Below are positions 24,301 through 39,300 of a stretch of DNA of 60,000 nt, piece by piece. Under the pieces are notes generated by a model. It saw only the letters and a program-made list of their open reading frames with translations. It made no database searches and was not told the DNA's origin. Made by a program: the position numbers and the translations under genes. This stretch comes from Lineus longissimus (taxonomy: Eukaryota > Nemertea > Pilidiophora > Heteronemertea > Lineidae), in contig NC_088314.1 in NCBI RefSeq assembly GCF_910592395.1, forward strand, positions 2,110,001-2,170,000, written 5' to 3'. Position 1 is the stretch's first letter, and each line of letters begins with the position of its first letter.

Positions 24301-27300
24301 ACTCGGGAGAAAAATGGTGGAACAAAACCTGCATGATTGAGTATGGTGTCTTGGCTTGCCTTCGCTGGAGGCTAATATTATAACCTACTAACTTTTTCAA
24401 AGAAGATGCATGAGTCTAGACTTGTTTAAGAGGTATTGTGTGTTCAACCTTTACACGGGGATAATAACTTGAGGAGATCTGGGAATGATGTTCAAAGTCT
24501 TTCCTAAGTAGCGTATGACTAACGCAGGAATCTTGTCACCAGCTGTGGCTCTCTTGATCTATCAAAAACATTGGTATGTGTCAGATATACAGCCACAGAA
24601 GATATATATCTATTGTCTAAATATTACCAAGGATGATAAACACTTCATGTTTCACAAAGATACAGTTGTTAAATTATGATTAACATTGTTCTGGTCAATA
24701 TATTTCTAAGGCAAATCAATCACCCATGTCAATATTATGTCATTACTAAATTGGAATTTTGCAGAAGTGATAAGAATGCATTCCTAAACTGTGACAATAT
24801 CTCGTGGCCAACTGGTTTGTATGCTGGGGAGTCCATAATACACAATTAATAACATAAGTTACTATTGATTGCAAGTGCCAAGCCCTTAGTCAGAGAGTTA
24901 AGAGGACTGATAACGACAGTTTTGGTATGCTTCCAGCATTTTGTGCAGTTTTACAGATCAAACTCAATTTGCAGTCATTCACCAATGAATAAGACTGATT
25001 TGGGAACCTCAGGAAAACTGAACTACAGTAGATGCTGAGAAGCCATCCTCGTAGACAGAAAATCTGAGGAATGAACATGAACTCTGCTGATTACATATCT
25101 TCAGAAGTTTCATCAGAAGCCTTAGGTATGCTGAGAGCTAACTAGCATAGACATGATGATGAGAGGAGAATTATGAGGGTAGAATTAATGGATAAAGCTG
25201 CAGTTATCGTAAACTGCATAACGTCAAAGTCTGCGGGGTTATTGGAAAAGCCAATATGGCTTATCAGCCTCAAGGAACCTTCTGGAGGAATGCAAATTAG
25301 GTTGGCCAGTCACGATTGTGTTATATGGTTCAGAATCTCCTCCTTACCAAGCAAACCCCTTTGCATAGGACCAGAAGCTAAAGATGCTGTCGAACTTCAG
25401 CCCTGGTGCTCTGTAATCATATGTATTTCATGACGTTTTTCCAAAACACAAACTATTTTAACTATAGAACGAGAAAAAAGTTATTAACTCTGAAGGATGA
25501 AAAAATTTCCAAAAATTTTTTTCACTTTTTTTTCTGCTCAAAATGAAGAAACATCATCAGCCCCAAACAAATTTTGGCTTTGAAAATTTTTCAGAATTTT
25601 GAATTTTTTCACTCGTTTTTTTTCTGCTCAAACCAGTAAGAAATTGAAGAGCCTTTCAAGTACCAGACGAAAACTACGTCAATTTGCAGACACAGAGATG
25701 CAAGATGGGGACCAGGGTAATCACCTCAACAATTCTCAAAGGAATCAATTTCCAAAACCAGATGACCAGAACTGACCTTATCGGTGACCAAGACATATGA
25801 ATACTTTCATCCTAAGAGGCGAATTTAAATGTATGCAAAATGGAATACCATGTGACTACAGCAGCCAATCAGGAGCCTGCAATATCTTGGTAGCACGTCA
25901 TCGAACAAGAGACAGTCAAAACATGGATTTTTGTCAAACTAAACTAGGAATTGGCCTACCTTGTCAGCCTTTTTCTTCTTGGGTGATTTTGGTTTCTTGG
26001 ACTTTTTCATGGTTGATAATGGTGCCACAACCAAACAGGACAAGAGAAGAGGGTGTGAGGGGTACGTTTCCATGTGGAGGTTCAGAACGTCAATATGTGA
26101 CGTTGCCAAGAAGTGTGATTCATATTGTATGCAAATTGTATGATCTGCATATCAATTGGGATCCAACATTGAAATTTCATCGATTTTATTTTCAAGATTA
26201 ATTATAGGATTAATGCCTTAACTGCTCTATAATTGGACAGTGGAGATCGCTATGGCTTGTTGAAAAGCATCCATAAATGATGTGAAGAGTCAAGCAAGGG
26301 CAGGGGGAGGGGGCAGTGACCAATGCATCAACATTTCCAGGGTTAAGTCAATATAAATAGTCTCAACAATATCGCCGATTAGATCGAACCTTATCATCAA
26401 ATGCCACGAATTAACTTCGTTGTAATGCACAGGTCAATCATCGGTCAAATCCCGCCCGGCAAACAGGTTGAATCTGTCCCAATATAAAGCAACTCGCCTC
26501 TCATATTGATGATTACTTAAGAATGAGATATCTGGATATGCTTCAGCTACAGAAAGCATCTGAACAAAGAGGTGATAGGGGCATCTCTAAGTTGCAGCTT
26601 ACCGCGGCCTCAGCCAGAACCACCACCTTCATCAATAATACGCATACATTCTTAACCAAAATACCAGACGGTAGTCGAGTCTTTATAAAAAGTTCAACAG
26701 TCTTCAACGCAGCGAGATAAGCGGTTTGTAGTGATATATAGTACACCTGTGGAACGGGGGAGGCTGTGCGGAAACTGCTTCAGAAATACCGGCAATTGCG
26801 GCAACCCGAGAAAGAATGATATCTCCCCTCCCACAGACCAGACGATGTCTTCAACGGCCTTCACAGATTCCTGGCCTCTACTCTGGTTCAGGCAGGCAGG
26901 TATAAGAAGGATTATAGACTCTATATTGATGTGTCTTTGAAGGCGATATTATCAGGAATCTGACTCTTCAGGACTCAGCAGCGAATGACCATCTACATTA
27001 CCATGTACGGATTAAAGACTAATCTGTACTTGATATTACTACTCCTTGTAAGAGAGGTACAGTTATGGTTTGAAAGTCTACCCCAGAGCACATCAGTGAC
27101 ACAGCAGACTAGCACAACCAATATCAACTTGTAAGATACTAGTAACTTGAATACGCTGCTGAACCTGGCCAAGTCAACAGCCGATATCTGACAAATACCA
27201 TTGCAAAGCTGCAGAGCCAACCTTCTGTTTCAATCTCAAGTCAGCTTCGAAACGCAAGTACATCGCACTTTGATAAGAAACACTTATGCCGTGGTCACAC

Positions 27301-30300
27301 TGGGGTTTTAACACGAATTGAATTCGAATTAAAACGTTGATACGTATTGGGGCGTCACACTCAATTCGGTTCATACCGATCTCAATCCGCTTTAACCAAC
27401 ACGGTTCTTAAACCGAATTGAATGCGAATCAGCTAATCCGAATCAACGAAACCGTATTGAGATTTCAAGTGTGACGCGCTTGATACGAATTAAGATTTTC
27501 GATCGCACTGCGCATGCGCCCGGCGCATGGAAAGTGACCTTTGACCGCGGGAACTAGTGCTCCGAACTAGTTAACTGATGTATTTAAATTATCTCATTAA
27601 CTCAAATCGTTTTTCGTTATGCCATAGAATAGGGAAAAATCAACTCCCTTGCACGTGACTTGCATTTCCATTTCCTGGCAAGGTATGTTGCCGCCGGTTC
27701 GTTGGTCAAAGGTACATTGGTCAGCAACATCGTCGCGGCTGGGTTTTCCCCGGTTTTGGCCTCGTTTTCGAGGGCGAGGCCGGGATTCTCCGCATTTAGC
27801 GACGGTGGTGTCGACTCGCTGAGGACACTCCTCTTTGACCCGAACTTTGGCAATAGGCATGGCCGGGAGATGGAAATGGTCAAGCACCTTACGCGATTTT
27901 AACTTGTTAATAATGACTGTGTGATACTGTGATATTATACACTTATATGTTTTGTACTTGTAAATTTTATTCCCCCATATGGGAGGTTAATAAATAATAA
28001 TAATAATAATAATAATAATAGATGGCGCGTCGTTAGTATGCATTGAGTGTGGCGCGTTTTAAACCGATTTGAATGCGTATTCGGGCCAGTGTGACGCGAC
28101 CGTTCTGAAACTGGATTAACCAATTCGTATTCCGGAGAGCGCTCTACGGAATTCGGTTTCAATTCGCATCCAGTGTGAACACACCATTGGTGGTAGATGA
28201 TCAAATAAAGAAGATCCAAGGTAACCTTGGAACCTATCAAAATTTATCTCCACTCTGGATACTTGCTGCTATTGATAAGTTGCAGGCAAAGTCAGAGGCC
28301 TTACAACTTGGTTCTGAGGAAAAATTCTAACTTACATCAAGCGAGAAATGTATTTGATTGGACAGGACAGGACACAAACTCACTGATTTACGACATATTG
28401 AATATCAGACCTCATGAACGTAGAATTGTAAGAAGAAAACAAAAATTAACTTTTCAAAAGTCAAGCAAAGAATTCAACAGTAAAAAATTCAAATTGGAAA
28501 AGTTGTGCAATCATTAAGATAAGTTTTTCCCCAAGCTCTGCCTCTGAACATTTGGGTAGAGATGGAATTTAACAACTGCTGTTCAACAGTAAAGCCCATC
28601 ACACACATCTTCTAAATATGCAGATTCAGGTTTGATATGTTGAATTCAATCGTCTGGCCCTGACTCAGCACCTGCAGAAACGTGGACGGAAGGCAGCTGC
28701 ATCCCGTTTTTGAGAGTGGTTTGTTAAGCATCTTTTAGTTCAAAATTCGCTCAGACATGAACAAGTTAAACTCATCCATCCTGGGATTTCAAAAGTGTGC
28801 TGACTTCCATAATGAAATTGGTCAGAAAAACTAACCGACATTATTGTTTATTGGCAACAGGTTGAAGTAAACCATCTTAATGTCATTTCACCCAAACATT
28901 GCAGTAGTCAGACATACATCATACATAGGAAATGTACATGATGTAATGCCTGATTCTGTCAACTTGGCTGGAATGGGCTTTCAGAGAGAAATTCCAGACG
29001 AACAGGTGTGGCTTTTCGCTGCTGCCATCTGGGGTCAGGTGTAGAGATATCGACTCAACCCTTTCGAATTGTATAATCTGACCTGGATGCACGCGTATCC
29101 TGCCGATTCAAATCTCATATTAGAACTTCAGAAGCTGTCACAACAAAACTTCCTCAGAAAACTGCACAACTTTTCCTTTTAAAAACAGGGTTATTGTAGC
29201 GACTTTTCTAAACAGGTTTTCTCAACTGCCAACCAGTCGGGCAACCAGTGCCACCAAGCAGAGAAATCAGGAACATGCAAGTAGATTTTTCTCACGTTGG
29301 ATATTTTTGATAGTTTCAGGCCCCAACATTGGGTCCTGGTGCAGCCTGAAGCCCAAATTAATACTTCATGTTGTGATTGCACACAATAACCCTATTTTCA
29401 TTAGTAACTCAATATATGTACCTTTGTATCATGCACCAAAGGCTAGGATTGCTATAAAACCCACACCACTCAAATCAAGCTTCAGGGTGAGCGAAAAACC
29501 ACTAATACTTTGTCAATATGACAGTAGTAAAAGTAGGCAGATTTCAAAAGCAAGGAGAACTGGATTTGGAAGAACTCAAATCAATATACAATTAAATGTA
29601 CACAATGTACAGTATTCACTTGTATTCTTAGAATGAAATGAATCAAAAAGTTTCCGATGAATTGTAAACTTGTCCTACCTCTTGGGTGAACTCTCCCTTC
29701 GGGATTGGCTTGCCGCCGAAGTTGATTGCGATGCTATGAGTACCAGGGAAACGTGGTGTGTAGTAGATAGAGACGGTGCCATCGGCATTGTCTTCAATGT
29801 CAATGTCGCAGTCCCCGCCAGTGGGGTTCCTGATTTTGCATGTGATGGCACCTTTGCCAGCATCAGCAGTGTTGATGGTGATGACAGTCTCCTCACCGAG
29901 AATGACAGTCTGTTCAAGACCCTCTGAAAGATTTAAGCATTGTGTGTAAGAATGTGGTGTAAACATTATGAGTTCAATCTGTTCACTGGATTAAAACTGA
30001 CTTGAGATTATCTACAGTTTCACCATTTGCCACAGTGGCTTCTTTTTTGTAGATGCGAATAAGCGTTCACACTCTGCGACATGAAGTGCACTTCTATACA
30101 TACCAATAATCTTGCACTTCTCAGGGTGACCGGAGGGCGATGTCTTGACCTTGAAGGGCGACTTGGGCACTGGTTTGCCGTCAAACTTGACATCAACGGT
30201 ATGTTGTCCAACCTCCTCAGGAGTGTACGAAACGGTGAAGGTACCATCAGCATTGTCGAGGACTTCAGGAGTTACGCGCAAGCCTTCTGGGTTCTGAGGA

Positions 30301-33300
30301 GAAAAGGATACACTATGACAAACTGTGAGGGACAGATGCTGACTTTTCGAAAGATCTACATCAAATTTCATCCATTCACGTATGACTTTAAAGTTGACAT
30401 TATGAATTCAAGGAAGAAAACTTGAAATGCAGGATCATTGATGCCTACCTGGATCTCGACGCCCAGATCAGCGACGCCAGCCTCCTTAGTATCAACGGTA
30501 AAGGAGACGGGCAGAGATGCCGGCACGCCGGTTGGCTTGACACCATCACCAACGACCTTCACCTTGCTTGCATCAGACTTTGGAAGAACTTTCGTCTTGA
30601 AAGGACTGGAAGAGGCAAAATATTACAACTTAAAGTTTGGCTACGTTTCAGGGAAGTGCTTAAACTGTCAACCACCTAATCATTCTGCTGGACACTAAAC
30701 CAGCCACAAGATCACCAATTCAGTAAATAAATTCGGCAAATCCCTACCTTTTTGGGACTTGTTCATCTCCATATTTGACCTCGACCTGGCAGGGACCTTC
30801 AACCTCCGGGACGTAGGAACATTCATAAGTACCATCGCCGACTGGCTTGATGTGGCCTGGCTTCTTCTTTCCATCCTTACCAACGACAGCAACGTCCAAG
30901 AATCCGACGCCAGCTTCGCGGGCATCGACGGTGAATTCAGCTGGTACACCAGCACGGACGCCCTCAGGTTTGAGACCGGGACCGAAAGCCTTGGCCTTCT
31001 TCGCATCAACCTTGTCGGTAATACTGACATGGAAGGGACTTCCAGGGATGTGCTCATCAGCGAATTTCACACTGATGTCGTAGTCGCCTGGTTTGGTGGG
31101 GTGGTACTCGACAGCGCAGCTACCGTCACGATTATCACGGCATGTCATCTTAGCCTCAGATGGACCCTCGATGGCGAGTCCAAGTCCTCCCTGTCCAGCA
31201 CCGCGGGTCTCAACAGTGAAGACCTGGGGGATGTTGGTGTTGCCGCCCTCGAGACCGGGGCCATAAGCCTTGACACGGGTGACGTCACAGCCGGGGACGA
31301 CATTGACATTGAATGGACTGCCAGGGACAGGGATGCCATCATAGGTGACATCAAGGGTGTGCACACCTACCAAAGAAGACACCAAAATTGACATCCGACT
31401 TGTCAAATATATCAACTTAATTGATGACCAAAGTTTCGGGGTTACTGAATGCTGGCAACAGCAAAGGCTCTAAACTTTATTCAGATACAAGCTACACGTT
31501 CCAGTTTCTACTTCCTTTTTCATGCTAGCTGATACTGCTTTAACTGTATTTACTTTGAACTAACAGTTCACTTACCCTGTTCGAAAGGAGTATAGCTGAC
31601 ATTGTAGGTACCATCCTGGTGGTTCTTGACGATTGTATCGTACTTGGTTCCCTGAGGGTTGGTCAGGATGGCCTTCACCTTGCCATCACCGCTTGGGGTG
31701 ACGGAGCGAGCGTCAACGGTGAAGTCGGTGGGCGACTCGAGGAAGACACCTGGATAGGAAGGAGAGAGCAGGTGAACTTCATGTGGTGATTCAGAAAGAT
31801 CAGATCAGGGCATTGGCGTGGATTGAGAAGGAGGAGGATGCCCGTCTTGGTAATACACCAAACATTTCACATGAATTCAGGGCTGAGGTCTTCTAGAGTG
31901 ATGCACTGATGAATGTTGGGTGTTGAACTACAATTCAACATCATTTTATCAAATCTGATGAAAACCTCATTGACTCAAAGAACTGACAGATTGTCCACCA
32001 AAGCCAATGTTTATAGCGAGTGGAATTTACCACTTAGGGGCAGGTCTATGTCAGCTAATGCCAGTTTTGCACCCCTATGGGACTGATAACATTTGAAATG
32101 ATAACACTGAAAAAAAGAAGGCGATCCATCTAGATCTTGTACGAGCATGAAACTGAACAAATATTACATAGAGTTGTTTCGAAACAAGACATGAAGAGAA
32201 AATAAAACAATTTGCCTCTTTCCAGATGAGTACCTGAGAGGTCCATCTTTGCCAAGTTATGGGGTCAGGCTCTGTTGGTATCAACTTCATAACTGATGTT
32301 CTGTCATAAATATCAAAGGCTGACCCTATCAGTCGGTCATTTTGATACCTACAACAGTGCTCTACCACTCAGGGGCACTGATCAGGAAAGAGGCGAAGTC
32401 AGAGCATGCCATTTCAACAATCTGAAAATGAACACCAAAATCATGCAGTATAAAAGTCATACACAAGAACAGAGTGTTAACTTGAGAAACCATGAGACAA
32501 AAGGACAAGATATGCATGAAGTTAGTCAGAAAATTCATACAGAATTGATGACTTTTAATACAAATGTATTAACCGAGTCGTTATACTATTCCTAATAAAT
32601 TACAAACTAAGACAATGAATGGCGTAACTGACTACGATACTTTGTTTCAAACACAAGAACACAATCTAGGACTGAAATAACTGACATGCATGATTAGGTT
32701 TACGAACCAGGGTCCTGCATCTAGCGGGTTAATGAAACACGCAGGCAAGGTGGGGAACCTAAAGACAAAAAGGCCGAATTACTTCAGAAAGCATCGTCTC
32801 ATCCGAAAGTTGGGCGAGAACAATGCATCACTTGCGATTTGTATCACTGATCTTGATTTGCCAATGAACATCATCAGCGATTGGAAACTGAAAGAACAGC
32901 ACTCTTCCAGTTGTCTTTGAGTTTAGGATCGAAATGACGAAGATCTGTGGAGGAAAATCTGAAGATGCCTCATGGGTAAAAACATGCAGGATTGTGAATT
33001 ATCAGTCATATCCTTCAATCAAAGAATCGCATATCAAGTTAGTTCAGAAATCCATCATAATATCAATCAAAACTTGCAAGATGCAATGAGTACACACAGT
33101 AAATGCTATCGACTTCTATGCATGGGTTAGATAAAGGAGGTAGCAAACTTTCAACTCCATGCGAAATGTCGCAAGTGCTAACCCTCTCTCTCCACTCCTG
33201 GGCCGTAGGTCTTTACGCCGCTGACATTCAGGTTCTCCTTTCCTGGGGGGACGACCCTCGCCTTGTAGGGCGACTTGGGGATGTACTCATCAGCGAAGAG

Positions 33301-36300
33301 GATGTTGATGGTATACTCCCCAGGTTCCAACGGGTAGTACTTAACACCGCAGGTACCGTCTCCGTTATCGGAGCAGTCGATCTTTGCCTCTGCAGGACCC
33401 TCGATGGTCAGGCCCAAACCTCCTGGACCAGCTTCACGGGTATCAATGGTGAACTCAGCCGGGGCACCAGTAACTCCCTTGGACAGACCTGGGCCGTATG
33501 CCTTGACCTTCTTGGCTGATTCAGACATTGGTTTCTCTGTTGGGGCCTTGCCTTTGGGGACACCCTCGGTCTTGAACGGACTGTTCGGGATCGACTGGTT
33601 GTTAAAGATGACGTCTGCAGAGTGGGTACCGAGCTCTTCCAAAGTGTACTTGACGATGTAGCCGTCTGGGATCTCTTCTATTTTCACAGGGACCTGTTTG
33701 CCGCTTGGCGCGATGATGATGACGTCGGTGGGTGCCTTGCCACCAGCATCAGCGGTGATGATGTCAAAGTCATACTCCTTCCCGACTTCAGATTCTGAGA
33801 GGGATAGTAATATACATTGACTACAGGTGGCGCCACACAACAAGCAATTGCTTTGAAAATTGGTCTTGTACTACAAACATGTCAAAAATGATTCTAAAAG
33901 TGTCGTCTCTCCGCTATTTCTTTCTTTTCTGCTAAGGAAAGGAGTCACAAAACACTTTAATCTGACATTTATGGATGAATCCGGTAGTTACAGAACAAGA
34001 AGATCTAAATGCTGACATCAAGATTTCTCTGAACTTGAACTACATACAGAAAAAGTTTGATTCGATAGTACCGAATGAAGAAGGCTGCCTGAAGGAAGCA
34101 GAGACTGAAAGAGACGGTGATGAATTAACATTATGCTATGATAGAAAGCATGGGAGCTGCCTTGGCATAAGGAACTGTGGCACTATGTGGTGGGTTTCGG
34201 CCAAAACCGCTGCAGCTAAAATGCCTCAATGCTACCAAGGTGTTGTAGAATATAACCTGTACCAAGTATAGATTAATCCATACTTGCCTGTACCTATATT
34301 CTGATGGATAACGTATTCAACTTCACCTTTACAGTGTAATTCATAAATTTCACTCAAGTAACCTATCATAAAGCATTGACTTACTCTGCTGAAGACCATC
34401 GCAGTAGACCTGGCTGACATCAATATGAGGTTCAACCTGGACCTTATACGGGCTGGAAGGAATCTCTTGCTCAGCAAAGAACACCCCAGTCGTGTAGGTA
34501 CCGACGGAGTTGGGCTCGTACTGGATGGTGAAGGTTCCATCCTTGTTGTCGGTGGTGCTGACCGGGACGTCGTTACCCTTCTCGTCAGTAAGAGCGATAG
34601 CGACATCACCTAGGGGAGAAAGATAGAACTAAGTTACTAGAATGCATTATGAAGTATAAAGTCAGGAATTTGTGTTATTATGAGTGACCAGAAGCAAAGT
34701 AAAGCAGGAGCACTTTTCCTTCAAAGAAGCTTTCAATCAACATCAAACAAGCAGCTGCCAACTGACGTCCTCCGAGATGTTCCATTCTTGTTTTACATAC
34801 CAGGTCCTGCTTCCTTGCAGTCGACGATGAAGTAAGTTGGCTCGTGCATCCTGACGCCCTTCTCGAGACCGGGACCATACACCTTTACCTTGCTCGGCTT
34901 GCTGGGCTCGGCAACGTATACCTGAAGAAGACATCAAGACAGATTACAATACGCCATAATAAACTCGTGAGAATCACTATTCAAGAGTGTCATCTGGAGT
35001 AGATTCAAGTGCTTCCTTCTCCAAATAGTTTGAAGCTAAAACAACAGTGTTATATTTTGTTAGGGGAACACTGAAGGAGTGCTAACACACAAGACAATGA
35101 AGCAACTAAGTTCAACTAAAACTAGGCAAATCTGACTGAAATGAGTAGGAAACTGCTCACAGAACAAAAATAGAGTCTCCACTGAATGTCTGAAGACCCA
35201 GTTTTAAGCTACCAGACGATTCTTCATCACAAACGATATGCATGGAGGTAGCAATTACCGCAGCTGATCAAACACCCACTCCTCAAACATAGTCAAAGCC
35301 GATGCAGGGTTTTCTTACTCGTGCTTCTGAAGGCCGAGTACAATTCATTAACCCAAATTGTAGCCCAAGCCCCCTTAAACAGCACAGTGAAATGAGGACA
35401 CTTGGGAAGGCTATAGATGCAGGATTTATGGTTTGAAGTAAATGAATTCGGAAGCCAAATATCCCTTAGCCCAGAAGCTGTCTTTGTAGCAGGTCAATGC
35501 GATGGATATGTTGATGCGTGGTGAGTTGCAGTTCAGTTTGACAACTGGTGAAAGTGAAAGGTAACAAGGTGAATACCAGGATACTTCAGGGCTTGGTTGC
35601 TCAGTCGGCATTAGGGGAAACGTTAGCGCTAAGTCCAACTGCAACTTTTGCAACTCATGAATACATGAAAATAAACTGAAATGCAATGGTCGATACATTT
35701 TGTTCGGGTTTGAAGCTCTTTCGACAGCCAGGGGGTTAATAAGCAACGTGGCCAGAATATACAAAGCGTTAATTGCTAATTAGGAAAGTGTATATTACTT
35801 CATCATCAGAGCTAGATGATGAACTAGACGATGAACTGCCCTTCTTAGTGCGGCCGACAGACATCTAGAAGCAAAGTGAAACTGTAAGAACTACATACAA
35901 GAGAGTTTATACATGTAATGTACAGGGTGTACCAAAGTAAAACACTGATTTCTCAGTACACGGATCTGTAGCTACATCATACATGTAGACATTTCATTTG
36001 TATAATGTACATAAGCACAGTTTTCAGTCTTCATGACAAAGGTATTTTTTAGCATCTCTATTCCAGGGAAACCGAAAAGAGCCAATCGTCTGGTTATCCG
36101 GGCAGATGATCCTTGACCACATTAGGGATTGATTCTACATACTTTAGGATGCAGTCAGAGTCAAGTTTTCGAGGATTTTAAACTGTTAGTTTAGTTGGAA
36201 AGCGACAAGGAGAGGGTGCGTTAAACTTGCAAAGAAAATGAGTTGTTACGATACAGTAAGCAACTGGAAGTTCCTTACATCATGATTAGGATATATAAAC

Positions 36301-39300
36301 TAAAATAAACAAAATCTTGTGAAATTGAAGTCAATTTGAATGCGTGAATAGAACTCTTCCCACACAGTCTGCAATGGTCTGAACCAGACTATTTGCTAAA
36401 ACGTGCATGCAGTTAGAACTAGCAACATCAACAGCATGTTCATGATTAAAATGCGCTGTACAATTCTGTCCAACAAACTTTTATCAACTGTACAGTAAAC
36501 GTTAGGAGAGCTAGGTAAGTTTGAACTGGAGTGCAAATGCCCTAAGATTTGAAGGAACCAGTCACTTCCAAATAAACCAGTTGGGCAACTCAGACGTCAG
36601 AATAACTCTCTACTGAGATGACTTGGAAACAATTGAAGGCAATAAGAAACGGAGAAATGATGTGATATCTTACCCTGAATGGACTGTTAGGGATGTTGCA
36701 TCCTCCGTACGAGACATAGATCGTATGCTTCTCGACATTCTTGGGGATGTAACGGCAGCTGTACGTGTTGTTCCTGTTGTCCGCCACCTGGACCTCGATC
36801 GGGTTGTTCTGGGCATCAACGCAGGTGATCTTGAGTGGGGCGGTACCAGCCTCGCGGCAATCTACAGTGAACTCGGCCCAGCGGTTGGGCTCAACACCTG
36901 TCTTCTCAAGACCGGGACCGTATGCCTTCACCTGGAAGAAGAAAAATCATCCAAGGAATTAACCAACGGAGTTCTCCTGTGCTGATTCTGGTAACGGCGG
37001 GCCTTATAACTTATTCTTCAGTCAGAGAAAAGAGTCAAAGTTACCTTACCTTGGTTGGGTTGAAATCAGCTGTGGCAGGGACAATCTGAGCCATGAATGG
37101 TGACCCAGGGATGTCCGACTCATTGCATAGAATATGGACGGCATATTCGCCAGGGATGGTGGGATAGTAGCTGATGTCGGCGGAACCGTCACCGTTATCA
37201 TTGCAGTCAATCTTTGCCTGGGATGGACCCTCAATCGAGAACCCTGTAAGGATGGGAATATAGAGATTGTAGGCGCTGAAATAGTACAAGCAATAAAGAC
37301 CACACTATTATGTATTTTGACAACTAAAGCTTGCAAGGAGCTGTGAGTCTGGCAGAAGAGATGGTTTTGTTCATCGTTGTAGACCTCAAAAGTTAGAGCT
37401 GTGACATACTTTTATCAGTTGATATGGACTAATTACACACAACTTTCAAAATAGACCAAAAAGACTTTGGTTCAACTATTGATATTGTTTAAGGATTACA
37501 CAAGAAACTGCTGTAGATCTAAAAATTATCATCAACTATACTTGGAAACAATACGCCATCCAAAGAACAGAAACAGACAAGCGTTCAAAAGTAAACTGAA
37601 CTGGCCTGCTCAGGCAAACAAATAGCATTTTATAACATGCAAACATTTCAAATGCTTTAATCAAACATTTCAGCAACAGCAAATATCAGCTGAACATCAA
37701 AACAATTTGAAGATATCCCACATACAGCTGCAGATTTTGCATACCAACTGCATGTGGGTTTTGTCAAATAGTTTTGCGAAATCATAAAGATGAGGACACA
37801 GAATTTGTAGCTTAGTACTTAGGTTGTAATCGTATAGTTCTGAAATTGACAATGAGAAACAATAGGCTCAGGTTGGAGATGGCTATAACTGTCCTTGCTT
37901 ATGTTCTAGTGAACCACTCGCTTTACAAGCACAGGTTTAAGGAATCGTGTGTACACGTGTAGATTTCCTTAGCCTGGACCTTGCAGAGTGAACCATAGGT
38001 TCCACAAGCCTAGCCTATACTAGTTTAAAGTGAACCTGATGTGTGTGGTATCCAAAAGCCTAGGCTAGTGCAGTTACAGACAAAATTAACCATCTGGGGT
38101 AATAAATTTCATGCCAAAGCTGATCACGGAACAAAATAAGTTCACAGGAAGACATGCGTGATCACACTAGTGAACACTGAAGGGCAATCAACATGATCAA
38201 GAGGTTTTTACACAAACATGACAAAAAGGAAGAAAATAAAACTTTTCATTCAATCTTTTTATAGAACTGGACAACAAATGCTTTTTCATTTCAAATAGTA
38301 CCATGCTTTCTCCAGGAGAGCTGTATATCAAGGGTCAAGGGCCATTCATATTTCACATCAAGCTCAACAGATTCTTCACATCAGTCACATTCCACATTCC
38401 ACATTCCATACTGTGACTTGGCTCGTGGACAACACATGCACAGTCACGCCATCAGCAGGCTCCCAGGAAATCATTTCTCGAAAGCAAGTGAAATCTCAAG
38501 TTCAATACTCCAACACATTGTGGTCTTTTATCGTCACCCGTCATACTTTCAAATCTCCACACCTTGATATAAGCTGAGACCCTTTGGTCCGAAGCTATTA
38601 ATACTCCCCCAAATGAAAAAAAGAACTAAATCTATTAGTTACCTTGCTTGCGATAAGCGCTTCACTCGCACGTGCAACAACAGGCAGCACGCAGAGAGTT
38701 TTAAAACAACTTACACTTCGTGGTAATTTTCGGCAAGGGCTTACCAAGTGCTCCAGTTTCATTGTTCGTCTCGACCGTGAAGTCACATGGACAACCGACA
38801 ACGCCGGTTTCCAGACCGGGACCGTAGGCTCGGATCTTGGAGTCAGAAGCTTTCGCGACATCGACCTAAAAACAGACAGTATTTCATGATCACTTCTTGC
38901 CACAATCACTTTGGACAACACCCATCTTTGCGTGGTATTGTTGGTAGATCTCACGCAACTCTCGTTTGATCTCACTCCACAGTGCGGTGGTTGTCAAATT
39001 TTGCACTCGGGTTTCGTGGACCTGAACGGTGGCGGTCGGGATAAAAAAAAAAAATTTTCTTTTTTTTCGGTTTTCAGTGATTTTGAGTGCAGTGGGCCTG
39101 CAAAATGACAAAAAATAAAAAAAAAAAAAAATTTTTTTTCTCGGTTTTCGGTGATTTTGAGTGCAGCGGGCCTGCTAAAAGATTTTTAAAAAAGAAAATT
39201 ATTTCACAATTTCAGTTAATTGCCTAGCAGCGGGCACGCTAACCAAGGTATAAAAAAGTCTCGCCTCACTCACCCTGAATGGACTCTTGGGAATATTAGC

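Larger units (their letters stand above)
20472..29678 (-). other. FLN: intron 21, upstream part (hinge-1 region)
   Basis: The 5' half of the 18 kb interval between Ig15 and hinge 1. It contains the repeat island, the AT-rich repeat, the lysine-rich candidate exon and a strong orphan donor (CCAACAG|GTAAGACC, GT at 22896-22897) next to a moderately GC-rich stretch, which could be an untranslated first exon. Otherwise I see only short unconvincing ORFs. The promoter of the giant exon should lie near its left end. Confidence 0.55.

Noticed and set aside
27597-27902. Open frames on both strands in the GC-rich core of the repeat island
   Set aside because: Both strands are open because of base composition; neither resembles a transposase or any known protein.
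32350-32380. tRNA-like A box on the minus strand (TGAGTGGTAGAGC)
   Set aside because: No matching B box or cloverleaf could be drawn in the following 80 bases, so neither a tRNA gene nor a SINE is supported.
35426-35764. 112-codon minus-strand frame in intron 13
   Set aside because: No start with upstream stop plus phase-0 donor, and the composition is ordinary intronic.
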